64,000 nt of DNA from Campylobacteraceae bacterium (GTDB taxonomy: Bacteria; Campylobacterota; Campylobacteria; Campylobacterales; Sulfurovaceae). Below, piece by piece: positions 47,543 to 58,224 of the stretch; the stretch's first letter is position 1; the number at the start of each line of letters is the position of its first letter. The DNA is taken from NCBI GenBank assembly GCA_027081405.1, contig JALWKO010000049.1:43090-107089 (forward strand). Direction: 5' to 3'. The notes beneath the pieces were generated by a model. It was not told the DNA's origin. It searched no databases and saw only the letters and a program-made list of their open reading frames with translations. A program made the translations under genes and the position numbers.

Positions 47543-48436
47543 ATGGCAAAATACGTAGGAGCCCATGTCAGTGCCGCGGGAGGGGTCGAAAACGCCCCTC
47601 TCAACGCCATGAAAATCGGAGCGAAAGCCTTCGCCCTCTTCACCAAGAACCAAAAGCAGTGGAAAGCCAGGCCCCTCACCGAGGAGAGCATCGCCGCGTT
47701 CCGGGAAAACCTCCGAACCAGCGGGATCGCCCCCCGACACGTCCTCCCCCACGATAGCTATCTGATCAATCTGGGGCACCCCGAGCCCGAAAAACTGGAA
47801 CGTTCCCGGGAAGCCTTCGTCGACGAACTGGTCCGCTGCGAACAGTTGGGGCTGGAGAAACTCAATTTCCATCCCGGAAGCCACCTGGTCAAAATCCCCA
47901 AACGGGATCCCGAATACGAACGCAAACTCCAAGAGGCCGAGTATCACTGCCTCGACGTGATCGCCGAATCGATGAACCGTGCCGTCGAGGCGACCCCCGA
48001 TTCGAAGGTGAAGCTGGTGATCGAAAACACCGCGGGACAGGGGACCAATCTGGGTTATCGCTTCGAGCATCTGGCCTACCTCATCGAACGGATGGAGGAC
48101 AAAAGCCGCGTAGGCGTCTGTCTGGATACCTGCCACACCTTCACCGCAGGATACGATCTGCGGACGCCGGAGGCGTACGAAGAAACCATGCGGCTTTTTG
48201 ATGAAATCGTGGGCTTCGAGTATCTGGAGGGGATGCACATCAACGACTCCAAACCTCCGCTGGGATCCCGGGTCGATCGGCATCACTCCCTGGGAATGGG
48301 GGAGCTGGGATGGGGGGCGTTCGAGCTCATCATGAACGATCCGCGCCTGGATGACATCCCCCTCGTGCTCGAAACGATCGACGAAAGCCTCTGGCCCGAG
48401 GAGATCGCGGCGCTCTATCGCCTCAAAAAAGACTGA
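47543..48436 (+). CDS. nfo: Endonuclease IV
   Basis: [51 protein letters not shown]. Confidence 0.96.
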   Translation: MAKYVGAHVSAAGGVENAPLNAMKIGAKAFALFTKNQKQWKARPLTEESIAAFRENLRTSGIAPRHVLPHDSYLINLGHPEPEKLERSREAFVDELVRCEQLGLEKLNFHPGSHLVKIPKRDPEYERKLQEAEYHCLDVIAESMNRAVEATPDSKVKLVIENTAGQGTNLGYRFEHLAYLIERMEDKSRVGVCLDTCHTFTAGYDLRTPEAYEETMRLFDEIVGFEYLEGMHINDSKPPLGSRVDRHHSLGMGELGWGAFELIMNDPRLDDIPLVLETIDESLWPEEIAALYRLKKD

Positions 48437-48459
48437 CGTATCACAAGGAAGGAGGAACG

Positions 48460-49746
48460 ATGAGACGATTGCTCGTTTGTTTGGCCGCCGCGGCGGCCCT
48501 GGCGTTTGTCGCCACCGGATGCGGTGGGAACACCGATCCCATCCCCGACGGAACCGTCGGCGGAAAAAAAGTGGTCGATTTCCCCGCCGACTTGCTCCGC
48601 AAAGAACTGATGGCCCGACACACCCCCGGGGTGGATGCCAACTCTACCCTCTTCGGATATCGGGCTTATCGTATCGAATACGAAACGGTCGACGAGGAGG
48701 GACTGCCGGTGCGGGCATCGGGGCTGATGGTGGTCCCCACCGATTACGGTACCACCGCCGCCGATGCACAAAAGATCGCCTTTATGCGGCAAAAAGGCTT
48801 CTCCCTCGTGAGCGATTCGCACGGGACGATCTTCGCCGATCGGGAAGCCCCCACGGTTGAAGCCAACCAAACCCTCGCCCCCTCGGGCGCCCCGGTGGTG
48901 CTCACGGCGATGGGGGGATTTGTCACTTTGCAGGCCGACTATATCGGCTTCGGCGCTTCTCGAGGGAAAGTCCATCCCTATCTCCTGCGTCGTTCTTCTG
49001 CCGCGGCGACAGTCGATTTCATCCGCGCCGCCCGGGAGTTCGCCGCAAAAAATCACATCCCCCTCAACGGCCAACTCTACCTGACAGGTTACAGCGAAGG
49101 GGGATACGTGGCGATGGCGGCGCTGCAGGAGCTGGAAACCGAGGGCGAACCGGTCGTCGCCGCCGCTCCGATGGCGGGGCCGTATATGCTTGATCAGATG
49201 GGTCGGGGGGTTCTCGCTTCCGATACGATCGGAGTCCCTTCGTTCATGGCCGATGTCGCATACGCTTACGCCCATTCCTACGGCCATCCAATCTCCGAAC
49301 TGGTCAAGGAACCCTACGCTTCGAAACTGCCCGCACTGTTTGACGGATCCCGCGATCGCAGCAGCATCGATGCGGCGTTGACCCACGTCACGAGTGAACT
49401 CTTCACCGATACGGTGATCACGCAGGTCCTTGATGCCAATTCGAGTTATTGGTTTTACGGCACGCTCCAAGCCAACAGCACCGCATATTGGGGACCGCAC
49501 ACCCCGGTCAAACTCGTTCAATGCATGGGGGATGATGTGGTACCGTTTCAAATCTCCCAAGCCACCGCTTCGGTGATGCACGATCGTTTCGGCGCTGCGG
49601 ATGTATCGGTCGTACCGGTCGAGGCGGCGTTGACCGGGGATCCCGCCACAACGCTGCGATACGGACATGCCGAATGCGCCCCCTACGCCTACGGAGTGAT
49701 CGCGCATATCTTTTCGCAAATCCGCCGTGCGACGGTGGGATACTAA
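48460..49746 (+). CDS. Lipoprotein alpha/beta hydrolase (secretory lipase-like)
   Basis: Lipobox ALAFVATGCGG; GYSEGGYVAMAALQE nucleophile elbow. Confidence 0.8.
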   Translation: MRRLLVCLAAAAALAFVATGCGGNTDPIPDGTVGGKKVVDFPADLLRKELMARHTPGVDANSTLFGYRAYRIEYETVDEEGLPVRASGLMVVPTDYGTTAADAQKIAFMRQKGFSLVSDSHGTIFADREAPTVEANQTLAPSGAPVVLTAMGGFVTLQADYIGFGASRGKVHPYLLRRSSAAATVDFIRAAREFAAKNHIPLNGQLYLTGYSEGGYVAMAALQELETEGEPVVAAAPMAGPYMLDQMGRGVLASDTIGVPSFMADVAYAYAHSYGHPISELVKEPYASKLPALFDGSRDRSSIDAALTHVTSELFTDTVITQVLDANSSYWFYGTLQANSTAYWGPHTPVKLVQCMGDDVVPFQISQATASVMHDRFGAADVSVVPVEAALTGDPATTLRYGHAECAPYAYGVIAHIFSQIRRATVGY

Positions 49747-49755
49747 GGAGGAGAC

Positions 49756-50991
49756 ATGAAACGATCGATTCTCGTCATTTGTTCGAGTGCGGTAGTGATA
49801 GCCGGAGGATACAAGATTCCCGAACAGTCCCTGGAAGGGATGGCCCTTTCAGCCGCACGCATCGCACACGGAACCGGTGCCGACACCGCCTATTACAACC
49901 CGGCCAATATGGCCTTCCTCGTTCCACAACTGCATTTCCTCGAAACCGATTTGACCTTTGTGACATTGCCGAAAATCGATTACGACGGCATGCAGATCTT
50001 CCCTCCGGCCACGATCGTACCGGCCGATGCCAAGAGCGAAAAGGAATTCGCGGTATTCCCTACCTTTCATTACGTCGACCGTGCACACGGGAAATGGCGC
50101 TGGGGAGTGAGCCTCACCGCTCCGGTGGGACAGACCCATCGATGGCATTCCCCGATACAGGGGGCATTCGCCCAAAAATTCTATCTCATGACCGCAGAGC
50201 TCAACCCTTCGCTCTCTTATCGACTCAGCGACACTCTCGCCATCGCCGCGGGGCTGCGCCTCGTCTATAGCGAAGGGGAGGTCGACAGCGACGCAAACGC
50301 GATCGGTGTCCCGATCAAAAGACAAATGAAAGGCGACACCGTCGAAGCGGGGTACAACCTGGCGCTAGCATGGCATCCGGGCAACGGCTGGGAACTGGGA
50401 ATCACTTACCGCTCCAAAATCGATCTGGCCGAAAAAGGAACGGCCAATCTCTACCTGGGAGGCGCGGGCAACCGCTACAGCGCCCGGGTCACCGTCCCCA
50501 TGCCCGCCGCTTTGGATATCGGAATCGCCAAGAGTTTCGACAATTGGACGGTGGAACTCGATTACGAACGGACCTTCTGGTCCTCGTACAAAACCCTCGA
50601 TTTCCGATACGATACGCCGATCCCCCCCGCACTCGTTCCCTATTTTGACGATCCCAAACCCAAAAACTGGCGCGACACCAATACCTATCGTCTGGGGATC
50701 ACCTACCGCTACAGCGACCGGCTCACTCTAATGGGAGGGCTGGCCTACGACGAGACTCCGGTACCGGCCCACTCACTGAGCTACGAACTTCCCGATGCCG
50801 ATGCCTGGATCGTCAGCGCCGGATTCCGCTGGAAACAAAACGATCATCTCCACTGGGGCGTCGCCCTCCTCTACGACCACAAGAAAAAGCGGACGATTAC
50901 CCTGCAAGATCGCAACGAATACGGAATCGACGGAACCTTCAAACACGAACAGGCGATTCTCGTAACCGCCGGATTCGAATACACCTTCTGA
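49756..50991 (+). CDS. OmpP1/FadL-family outer membrane transporter
   Basis: GGYKIPEQSLEGMALSAARIAHGTGADTAYYNPANMAFL; beta-barrel; terminal F. Confidence 0.88.
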   Translation: MKRSILVICSSAVVIAGGYKIPEQSLEGMALSAARIAHGTGADTAYYNPANMAFLVPQLHFLETDLTFVTLPKIDYDGMQIFPPATIVPADAKSEKEFAVFPTFHYVDRAHGKWRWGVSLTAPVGQTHRWHSPIQGAFAQKFYLMTAELNPSLSYRLSDTLAIAAGLRLVYSEGEVDSDANAIGVPIKRQMKGDTVEAGYNLALAWHPGNGWELGITYRSKIDLAEKGTANLYLGGAGNRYSARVTVPMPAALDIGIAKSFDNWTVELDYERTFWSSYKTLDFRYDTPIPPALVPYFDDPKPKNWRDTNTYRLGITYRYSDRLTLMGGLAYDETPVPAHSLSYELPDADAWIVSAGFRWKQNDHLHWGVALLYDHKKKRTITLQDRNEYGIDGTFKHEQAILVTAGFEYTF

Positions 50992-51002
50992 CGAGGGAGA
51001 CG

Positions 51003-52562
51003 ATGGGGAAGCTGCAGTATCGCTACAACAACTTTTATGAGATGCTCTTCGAGCAAGCGCATAAACGCCCCCGCAAAAAAGCCCTCTTTGTCGGTGACCG
51101 GGCCGTACCGTACCGGGAGCTCCTCGATCTGGTGGATCGTTTCGCGGGCTATCTGCACGGCATCGGCGTCCGGCCCGAAGATCGGGTGGCGATCTTCATG
51201 CGCAACTCGCTCGAATTCGTCGTAGGGATCCTGGCGATCTCGAAGGTAGGAGCGATCACTGTTCCGATCAATACCTTCCTCAAAGCTGAAGAGCTCGACT
51301 ATATCCTCCAAGACAGCGGAGCCAAGGTACTGCTGGCCTCCGCGACACACGAAAAGGTGATCCACGACTCCCAAGCCGCCGTACGGTGCCGCGCCATCGT
51401 CTGGGAAGGGGGACTCCGCCTGGCTGAAGATCCCCATATCTCCTTCGAAGAGGCCTTCGAAAACGGGGAGATCCACCGTCCCGTGATGCGCACACTGGAC
51501 GAACTGGCGGTCTTTTTCTACACCTCGGGAACCACCGGCAAACCAAAAGGAGCGATGCTCAGTTACAAAAACATCTTCTCCAACGCCCAGTCGGCGGTCG
51601 AACTGCTCCATATCACCCCCAAAGACCGCAATATCGTCTTTTTGCCCATGTTCCACTCCTTTACCTTTTCGATCGGAACGATCCTCCCCCTCTACGCCGG
51701 GATGAGTATCGTCATCATCCCTTCGGTACGTCCCTTTAGCAACATTTTCAAACAGATCCTCACCAAACGGGTGACGATCTTCTTGGGGGTCCCCGACGTC
51801 TACAACGCCCTGGCAAAAGCCAAACTCCCCTGGTATTTCATGGCCTTTCACCGGCTGCGGATCTTCGTTTCCGGGGCCGCGGCATTGCAACCCAAGACCC
51901 TCGAAGCGATGCAGCGAAAATTCCGGCGGACCAAAATGCTCGAGGGGTACGGCCTGAGCGAAAGCTCCCCGGCGGTGTGCATCAACCCCCTGCACAAACA
52001 AAAACCCCGATCGGTGGGCCCCGCGATGCCGGGATACGAAATCAAGATCGTGGACGAAAACATGCTCGAACTCCCGCGGGGCGAAGTGGGGGAGATCATC
52101 ATCCACGGCGACAACGTCATGCAGGGCTACCTCAACCGACCCGAGGCAACCGCCGAGACGATCGTCAACGGCTGGCTGCGTACCGGAGACATGGGGTATA
52201 TGGATGAAGAAGGCTACCTCTACATCGTCGATCGGAAAAAAGATCTCATCATCTCCAAGGGGATCAACATCTACCCCCGGGAGATCGAAGAGGTGATCGA
52301 CCGCTATCCGGGGGTGGGAGTCAGTGCCGTGGTGGGGATCCCCGACGAAAAAAGCGGCGAAATCCCCGTCGCCTACATCGAACCCGACGAGGAGGGGCCC
52401 GCCGTCGATCCGGCGGCGTTGCGACGCCATCTGCGCGAACACCTGGCCGACTACAAAATCCCCCGACAAATCCATCTCGTCGAATCGTTGCCCAAAAACG
52501 CCACCGGGAAGGTCCTCAAACGGGAACTTCGCCGCCAAATCACTCACGAGGAGACAGACTAA
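51003..52562 (+). CDS. AMP-dependent (long-chain) acyl-CoA ligase
   Basis: [62 protein letters not shown]. Confidence 0.94.
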   Translation: MGKLQYRYNNFYEMLFEQAHKRPRKKALFVGDRAVPYRELLDLVDRFAGYLHGIGVRPEDRVAIFMRNSLEFVVGILAISKVGAITVPINTFLKAEELDYILQDSGAKVLLASATHEKVIHDSQAAVRCRAIVWEGGLRLAEDPHISFEEAFENGEIHRPVMRTLDELAVFFYTSGTTGKPKGAMLSYKNIFSNAQSAVELLHITPKDRNIVFLPMFHSFTFSIGTILPLYAGMSIVIIPSVRPFSNIFKQILTKRVTIFLGVPDVYNALAKAKLPWYFMAFHRLRIFVSGAAALQPKTLEAMQRKFRRTKMLEGYGLSESSPAVCINPLHKQKPRSVGPAMPGYEIKIVDENMLELPRGEVGEIIIHGDNVMQGYLNRPEATAETIVNGWLRTGDMGYMDEEGYLYIVDRKKDLIISKGINIYPREIEEVIDRYPGVGVSAVVGIPDEKSGEIPVAYIEPDEEGPAVDPAALRRHLREHLADYKIPRQIHLVESLPKNATGKVLKRELRRQITHEETD

Positions 52563-52564
52563 GG

Positions 52565-53581
52565 ATGAAACGGATTTTCGTAACGGGAGGAGCGGGGTAC
52601 ATCGGTTCGCACACCTGCGTCGAACTGCTCGATGCGGGCTATGACGTGACCATCTACGACAATCTCTCCAACGCCCATGAAGGGGTGATCGACCGGATCG
52701 GACAAATCACCGGGAAACGCCCCCGTTTCGTCCAAGGGGACATCCGGGACACCCAGGCACTACGCCAGGCGTTACCCGGACACGATGCGGTGATCCATTT
52801 CGCCGGACTCAAGGCGGTCGGTGAGTCGGTGGAAAAACCGTTGATGTATTACGACAACAACGTCAGCGGAACGATCCGGCTCCTGGAAGCGATGGAAGAG
52901 GCTTCGATCCGCACGATCGTTTTTAGTTCGTCGGCCACGGTCTACGGAGAACCCGAATTCCTCCCCTTCACCGAAACGCACCCGCTGCGCACCACCAACC
53001 CCTACGGACAGACCAAACTGGTCATCGAAGAGATCCTGCGCGATCTTTATCGCAGCGACGGAAGGTGGCGGATCTCGATCCTGCGCTATTTCAACCCCGT
53101 CGGCGCACACGAAAGCGGCCTCATCGGCGAAGATCCCGAAGGGATCCCCAACAACCTCATGCCCTTTATCGCTCAGGTGGCGGTCGGAAGACGGGAGAAG
53201 CTGCATGTATTCGGCGGAGATTACGATACGCCCGATGGGACCGGAGTGCGGGACTATATCCATGTGGTCGATCTTGCCCAAGGGCACCTCAAAGCCCTCC
53301 AGGCCCTCGACGAGCCACAATGTGAAGCCTTCAATCTCGGACGGGGGGAAGGGTGCAGCGTTTTGGAGATGATCCGCGCCTTCGAAGAGGCCTCGGGTCG
53401 GACGATCCCCTACGAGATCGTCGATCGCCGCCCCGGGGACATCGCCTCCAGCTACGCCGACCCGCGCAAAGCGGAGGAAATTCTCGGCTGGGAAGCGACC
53501 CGCGATCTACTGCAAATGTGTGCCGACACCTGGAACTGGCAATCGAAAAATCCGCAAGGATACAAAAGCCCCGAGAACTGA
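52565..53581 (+). CDS. galE: UDP-glucose 4-epimerase
   Basis: [57 protein letters not shown]. Confidence 0.94.
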   Translation: MKRIFVTGGAGYIGSHTCVELLDAGYDVTIYDNLSNAHEGVIDRIGQITGKRPRFVQGDIRDTQALRQALPGHDAVIHFAGLKAVGESVEKPLMYYDNNVSGTIRLLEAMEEASIRTIVFSSSATVYGEPEFLPFTETHPLRTTNPYGQTKLVIEEILRDLYRSDGRWRISILRYFNPVGAHESGLIGEDPEGIPNNLMPFIAQVAVGRREKLHVFGGDYDTPDGTGVRDYIHVVDLAQGHLKALQALDEPQCEAFNLGRGEGCSVLEMIRAFEEASGRTIPYEIVDRRPGDIASSYADPRKAEEILGWEATRDLLQMCADTWNWQSKNPQGYKSPEN

Positions 53582-54988
53582 TCAACCCCGGCGACGGGGA
53601 CGCCGGGTACGGAAATTCCCCCGCCCGTAGCGGGGTTTGCCCCGTCTGTTCCCCTGCGGACAGTCGGCCTGCTTGAGATACCGCTCGATCTCCTCCAGGC
53701 TTTTGCCGATCCGGTCGGCTCCCCGAACCGTCTCTTCGTCCCGAAGCGCCCGCAAGAGTCGGGCGGCGAGATTGGTCAGATCGTACTCCTCTTTGAGCGC
53801 TTCGAGCAGCGCGAAGTCTTCGGCCGTCGGCTCCAGAGCGTCGATCCGGGAGCGGAGGGTGTCGTCCTTGCGGGAGCGAACCTCCTCGATCCGGGGGATC
53901 AGGCGCCCTTCGATCTTGCCTCCAACCGCCTTTTGGATCCGTATCAGCGACGAAAACTCATGCGGAGTCAGGAGCGAAACCGCCGTCCCTTCCCGTCCGG
54001 CCCGGCCGGTCCGGCCGATCCGGTGGACGTAGCTTTCGCTGTCAAAAGGAAGATGGTAGTTAAACACGTGGGTGACGTCGTTGACGTCCAATCCCCGAGC
54101 CGCCACGTCGGTAGCGACGAGGATCTCCACCGAGGAGCTTTTGAAGGCCCGGATCGTCGCTTCCCGCTGCCGCTGGTCCATGTCGCCGTGCAGGCCCCGC
54201 ACGTCGTAGCCCTGTGCGGCGAGGAAGTCCCGCAGGCGGTCGACCTCTTTTTTCATCCGGCAAAAGACGATCGCCTTGTCGGGAGTTTTGTAGTCCAGCA
54301 GCCGTACGAGTGCGGCGTTGCGTTCGTGCTCGTCGATGACGTAGTAGTATTGGCGGATCTTGTCGTTGGTCACCTGCGCTCCGGTGATCCGTACCGCCGC
54401 CGGATCGCGCAGGAGCGTTTGGGCCAGTTTGCGGATCGGGTCGGACATGGTGGCCGAAAAGAGCAGACTCTGGCGCTCTTGGGGGAGATGGCGGATGATG
54501 GGCCGGATCGCCTCTAGAAAGCCCATATCGAGCATCTCGTCGGCTTCGTCGAGGACCACGAATCGGGGGGAGAGGGAGATTTTGCCGCTTTCGAGCAGAT
54601 CGAGGAGTCGACCGGGGGTGGCGATCACCACCGAGGCGTGGGCCACGTGCTGGATCTGCCGGCTGTAGGAGCTTCCGCCGTAGACGGTGGCGGTGCGGAT
54701 GCCGAGTTTCTTGCCGAAACGGTAGATCTCGTCGCTGACCTGGGTGGCCAGCTCCCGGGTCGGGACGATCACAAGTGCTTCGGGACGTCCGGTCCGCTCG
54801 AGGCGCTGGAGGATCGGGAGGGCGAAGGCGGCGGTTTTGCCCGTTCCGGTATGGGCCTGGGCGATCAGGTCTTTGCCTTCCAGAATCAACGGGATCGCCT
54901 GAGCCTGGACCGGACTGGGTTCACGAAAACCCGCTTCGCGGATCGCTTCGAGGAGTTCGGGGCGGAAATTGAATGTTTCGAATGTCAT
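53582..54988 (-). CDS. DEAD-box RNA helicase
   Basis: AHTGTGKTAAF, VLDEADEMLDMGF, LFSATM, HRIGRTGRAGREG. Confidence 0.95.
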   Translation of the reverse strand: MTFETFNFRPELLEAIREAGFREPSPVQAQAIPLILEGKDLIAQAHTGTGKTAAFALPILQRLERTGRPEALVIVPTRELATQVSDEIYRFGKKLGIRTATVYGGSSYSRQIQHVAHASVVIATPGRLLDLLESGKISLSPRFVVLDEADEMLDMGFLEAIRPIIRHLPQERQSLLFSATMSDPIRKLAQTLLRDPAAVRITGAQVTNDKIRQYYYVIDEHERNAALVRLLDYKTPDKAIVFCRMKKEVDRLRDFLAAQGYDVRGLHGDMDQRQREATIRAFKSSSVEILVATDVAARGLDVNDVTHVFNYHLPFDSESYVHRIGRTGRAGREGTAVSLLTPHEFSSLIRIQKAVGGKIEGRLIPRIEEVRSRKDDTLRSRIDALEPTAEDFALLEALKEEYDLTNLAARLLRALRDEETVRGADRIGKSLEEIERYLKQADCPQGNRRGKPRYGRGNFRTRRPRRRG

Positions 54989-55213
54989 GTTGCTCACTTT
55001 CGGGGTAACGGAGCAAAAGCATCGCGTCCAAACGGGGCATGCTATCGGAAACTCGGAAGAATCAAACGCAGGCGGTCGTATCGTCGCTTTTGTGCGGCTA
55101 CCGGAATAGGTTTTCCATTTCGTCTCTTTGCCGCGACACGCGACGCTCAAGCCAAGAGGGGGAACGGTTGGGGGGATTGTAGCGGCTTTGGGGAAATGAT
55201 GCAAGGGGAGCTT

Positions 55214-55230
55214 TGCTACCCAGGTAGCAT
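55214..55230. promoter_or_regulatory. Palindrome TGCTACCCAGGTAGCAT upstream of amrA
   Basis: TGCTACC-CA... arms; 15/17 identical to 47158-47174. Confidence 0.5.
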
Positions 55231-55323
55231 CCCGATCGGCGCAGCTGTGCTATGGTCAATACAAACCCGCCGCACGGAAACGGGAGGAGAACGACCGATG
55301 CGGTGACGAAGAAGGAGGAAACA

Positions 55324-55893
55324 ATGGACAAAGAAAAACAAAAGGTGCTCCTGGAAATCGCCCGCAAGGCGATCGCCGAGGAGCTCACCGGCAAAAAGCT
55401 GATCGACCGGGAGGCGCTGCTGCGCGAATACCCCTGGTTGGCCGAGCCCGGCGCGGCCTTCGTGACGCTCAACGAGAATCATCAGTTGCGCGGGTGCATC
55501 GGATCGATCGTTGCCCATCAACCGCTGATCGACGACCTGATCCACAACGCCAAAGCCGCTGCTTTCAACGATCCGCGCTTCCGTCCGGTACGGCCGGAGG
55601 AATACGACAAGCTGGAGATCGAAATCTCCCTGCTCACTCCCCCGCAGGAGATCCCCTATACCGACAAGGCCGATCTACGCCGCAAGATCCGGCCCGGCGT
55701 CGACGGGGTGATCCTGCGGCTGGGGAACTACCAGGCGACCTATCTCCCCAGCGTCTGGGAGCAGCTGCCCGATTTCGACCTCTTTTTCGCCACCCTCTGC
55801 CAAAAGGCGGGGCTGGCCCCAAACTGCCTGGATATGCATCCGGTGATCTATACCTACCAGGCCGAAAAGATCAAGAAGGAGAGCCATGACTAA
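55324..55893 (+). CDS. amrA: AmmeMemoRadiSam system protein A (AMMECR1)
   Basis: AAFVTLNENHQLRGCIGSIVAHQPLIDDLIHNAKAAAFNDPRFRP. Confidence 0.93.
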   Translation: MDKEKQKVLLEIARKAIAEELTGKKLIDREALLREYPWLAEPGAAFVTLNENHQLRGCIGSIVAHQPLIDDLIHNAKAAAFNDPRFRPVRPEEYDKLEIEISLLTPPQEIPYTDKADLRRKIRPGVDGVILRLGNYQATYLPSVWEQLPDFDLFFATLCQKAGLAPNCLDMHPVIYTYQAEKIKKESHD

Positions 55894-56911
55894 AACCGTG
55901 ACCCCCGTAGAGGAGCGGGGATATTCGGACTTTTATCGCAAAGAGGGGGAGCGGATCGTCTGCGAGCTCTGCCGCCACTACTGCAAACTCAAAGAGGGGC
56001 AGGTGGGCATCTGCGGCGTCAACATGAACGACGGCGGACGGCTCAAAACCCTCGTATATGGCAAGGTTTCGGCGCTCAATATCGATCCGATCGAAAAAAA
56101 GCCCCTCTACCATTTCCTGCCCGGCACCACCGCCCTCTCGCTAGGGACGGTGGGGTGCAACTTCAAATGCCCCTTCTGCCAGAACTGGCAGATCTCCCAG
56201 AGCAAGGAGATCGAAGCGGGCTACGAGGTTACCCCCGAGCAGCTGGTGGCGCTGGCGCTGGAGAAAGGGTGCAAAAGCATCGCCTACACCTACAACGAGC
56301 CGACGATCTTCTACCCCTTCGCCCGGGACGTGGCGCTCCTGGCCAAAGAACACGGCATCAAAAACGTCTTCGTCAGCAACGGGCTGGAGACCCCCGAAGT
56401 GATCGAGGATATGCAAGGGGTCATCGACGGGTTCAACATCGACATCAAGGGGTTCAACCCGGAGTATTACAAAAAGACCCTCAAAGGATCCCTCGAAGGG
56501 GTCCTCGATACCCTCAAGCGGCTCAAAGAGGGGGGCTTCTGGGTCGAGTGCACCACGCTGATCGTCCCAGGGGACAACGACAGCGACGAGGAACTGGGCA
56601 AAATCGCCCACTTCATCGCCGACGAACTCGACCCCTATACCCCCTGGCACATCAGCGCCTTCCATCCCGACTACAAGCTTCAGGACAAAGGGCCCACGCC
56701 GCTTCAGACGCTGCAGCGTGCCGAGCGGATCGGCCGGGAGGCGGGACTGGCCTACATCTACATGGGCAACGTCCCCACCGACGGCATCACCCACTGCCCC
56801 GGCTGCGGCCTGGAGCTGATCGTCCGCCACGGCTATCACGTGGTCAAAAACGTCCTCGAAAATGGCCATTGCCCCGCCTGCCATCGGGCAATCGAAGGGG
56901 TCTGGGCCTGA
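55886..56911 (+). CDS. amrS: AmmeMemoRadiSam system radical SAM enzyme
   Basis: LSLGTVGCNFKCPFCQNWQISQ; THCPGCGLELIVRHGY; overlaps amrA. Confidence 0.95.
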   Translation: MTKTVTPVEERGYSDFYRKEGERIVCELCRHYCKLKEGQVGICGVNMNDGGRLKTLVYGKVSALNIDPIEKKPLYHFLPGTTALSLGTVGCNFKCPFCQNWQISQSKEIEAGYEVTPEQLVALALEKGCKSIAYTYNEPTIFYPFARDVALLAKEHGIKNVFVSNGLETPEVIEDMQGVIDGFNIDIKGFNPEYYKKTLKGSLEGVLDTLKRLKEGGFWVECTTLIVPGDNDSDEELGKIAHFIADELDPYTPWHISAFHPDYKLQDKGPTPLQTLQRAERIGREAGLAYIYMGNVPTDGITHCPGCGLELIVRHGYHVVKNVLENGHCPACHRAIEGVWA

Positions 56912-56928
56912 GAAACAGGTTTCTCAGG
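56907..56928. repeat. Palindrome CCTGAGAAAC-AG-GTTTCTCAGG containing the amrS stop
   Basis: 10-bp arms; TGA stop at 56909-56911. Confidence 0.8.
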
Positions 56929-56957
56929 GATGAAGGATTGAGAATGGAAGATGGAGA

Positions 56958-57866
56958 ATGAATCGGAGAGACTTTATGCGGGGGATCGCTTATTTGATAA
57001 GTGTTCCCTCTCTCCTCCATGCCTCATCGAGCGATAGAACAGACAAGAAGAAGGAGCAGAAAATGAGCATACGCATCGCGGGAAACATGGGGGCTTTCTA
57101 CCCGGGAAGCTGCGCCGAGATCGACCGGATGATCGATCACTTCAACGGCATCCTGGACGAAGCCCTGACGGACAAAAGCGTGCTGGAAGCCAAACCCCGA
57201 GCGATTATCGCCCCCCACGCGGGCTACGTCTACAGCGGCTTCACCGCCAATGTCGCCCACCGGATCCTGGGCAACAGCCTACCCAAGCGGGTGGTGGTGA
57301 TCGGTCCCAGCCACCACGTCTATTTCGAAGGAGTTAGCGTGGGGCTCCACGATCTGTATCAGAGCCCCTGCGGCGACGTCCCCGTCGACCGGGCCTATGC
57401 CGAGGAGCTGGCGCGGCGTTTCGGGCTGGTTTTCGTCCCCGAAGCCCATGAAAAGGAGCATAGCACCGAGACCCAGATCCCCTTCGTCCACCATTACGAA
57501 CCCGAGGCGAAGGTGGTGGAGCTGATCTACGGCCGGATCGACTACACGGCCTTGGTGCCGATCATCGACGCGATCCTGGCCGATCCCGACAACGCGGTGG
57601 TGATCAGCTCCGATCTGAGCCACTTCTACACCCTGGAACAGGCCAAACGGCTGGACAACATCTGCCTCGCCGGAGTCGCCGAAGAGGATGTCTCGCTCCT
57701 GGACAAGGGGTGCGAAGCCTGTGGAATCCTGGGGATCAAGGCGATCGTCGCCGTGGCGAAAGAGCACGGCTGGAAGACCCAGCTGCTCGATTACCGCACC
57801 AGCGCCGACGCCAGCGGCGACACCAGTCGCGTCGTGGGATACATGAGCGCACTGATCCTCCCCTGA
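56958..57866 (+). CDS. amrB: AmmeMemoRadiSam system protein B (MEMO1-like); alternative start 57063
   Basis: PRAIIAPHAGYVYSGFTANVAHRIL, VVVIGPSHHVYFEG, HEKEHSTETQIPFVHHY. Confidence 0.93.
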   Translation: MNRRDFMRGIAYLISVPSLLHASSSDRTDKKKEQKMSIRIAGNMGAFYPGSCAEIDRMIDHFNGILDEALTDKSVLEAKPRAIIAPHAGYVYSGFTANVAHRILGNSLPKRVVVIGPSHHVYFEGVSVGLHDLYQSPCGDVPVDRAYAEELARRFGLVFVPEAHEKEHSTETQIPFVHHYEPEAKVVELIYGRIDYTALVPIIDAILADPDNAVVISSDLSHFYTLEQAKRLDNICLAGVAEEDVSLLDKGCEACGILGIKAIVAVAKEHGWKTQLLDYRTSADASGDTSRVVGYMSALILP

Positions 57867-57894
57867 CAGACCGCGCCGGGAAGTCGCAAGATGT

Positions 57895-58108
57895 GTCGCC
57901 TTCGGCGACGTTATTAGTCTATTGGTGTATTGGTATATTGGAGGCAGGGCTTTCGCCCTGCATTGCGGGACTAAAGTCCCGCCTCCAATAGAACGCGTTG
58001 TGAAACAACGCACCGAAATCCAAAATTCAACATCCAAAATCCATCATCAAACCGCTCCGCCACGCGTCGCCTCACCAATTCTCAATTCTCAACTCTCCAA
58101 AATCCTCA
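57895..58108. repeat. Composite intergenic mosaic of hairpins and 7/8-nt repeats
   Basis: GTCGCC-TTC-GGCGAC; TATTGGTR x3; outer TATTGGAGGC/GCCTCCAATA enclosing two hairpins; GCGTTGT-GAA-ACAACGC; CCAAAAT and TTCTCAA units. Confidence 0.88.
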
Positions 58109-58224
58109 AGCATTGCTCATACGGTGCCTTCCGATCGGGGAAATAAACGGAGTAGCGAAAAAAAGAAAGGGGGATGGACGGGAAGTCCGTCCGTAGAAGA
58201 TGTTTCCGGGGAGGAAGGGGTCCG

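Noticed and set aside
50871-52547. 558-aa minus-strand ORF opposite the acyl-CoA ligase
   Set aside because: Mirror ORF; ligase motifs are clear on the plus strand.
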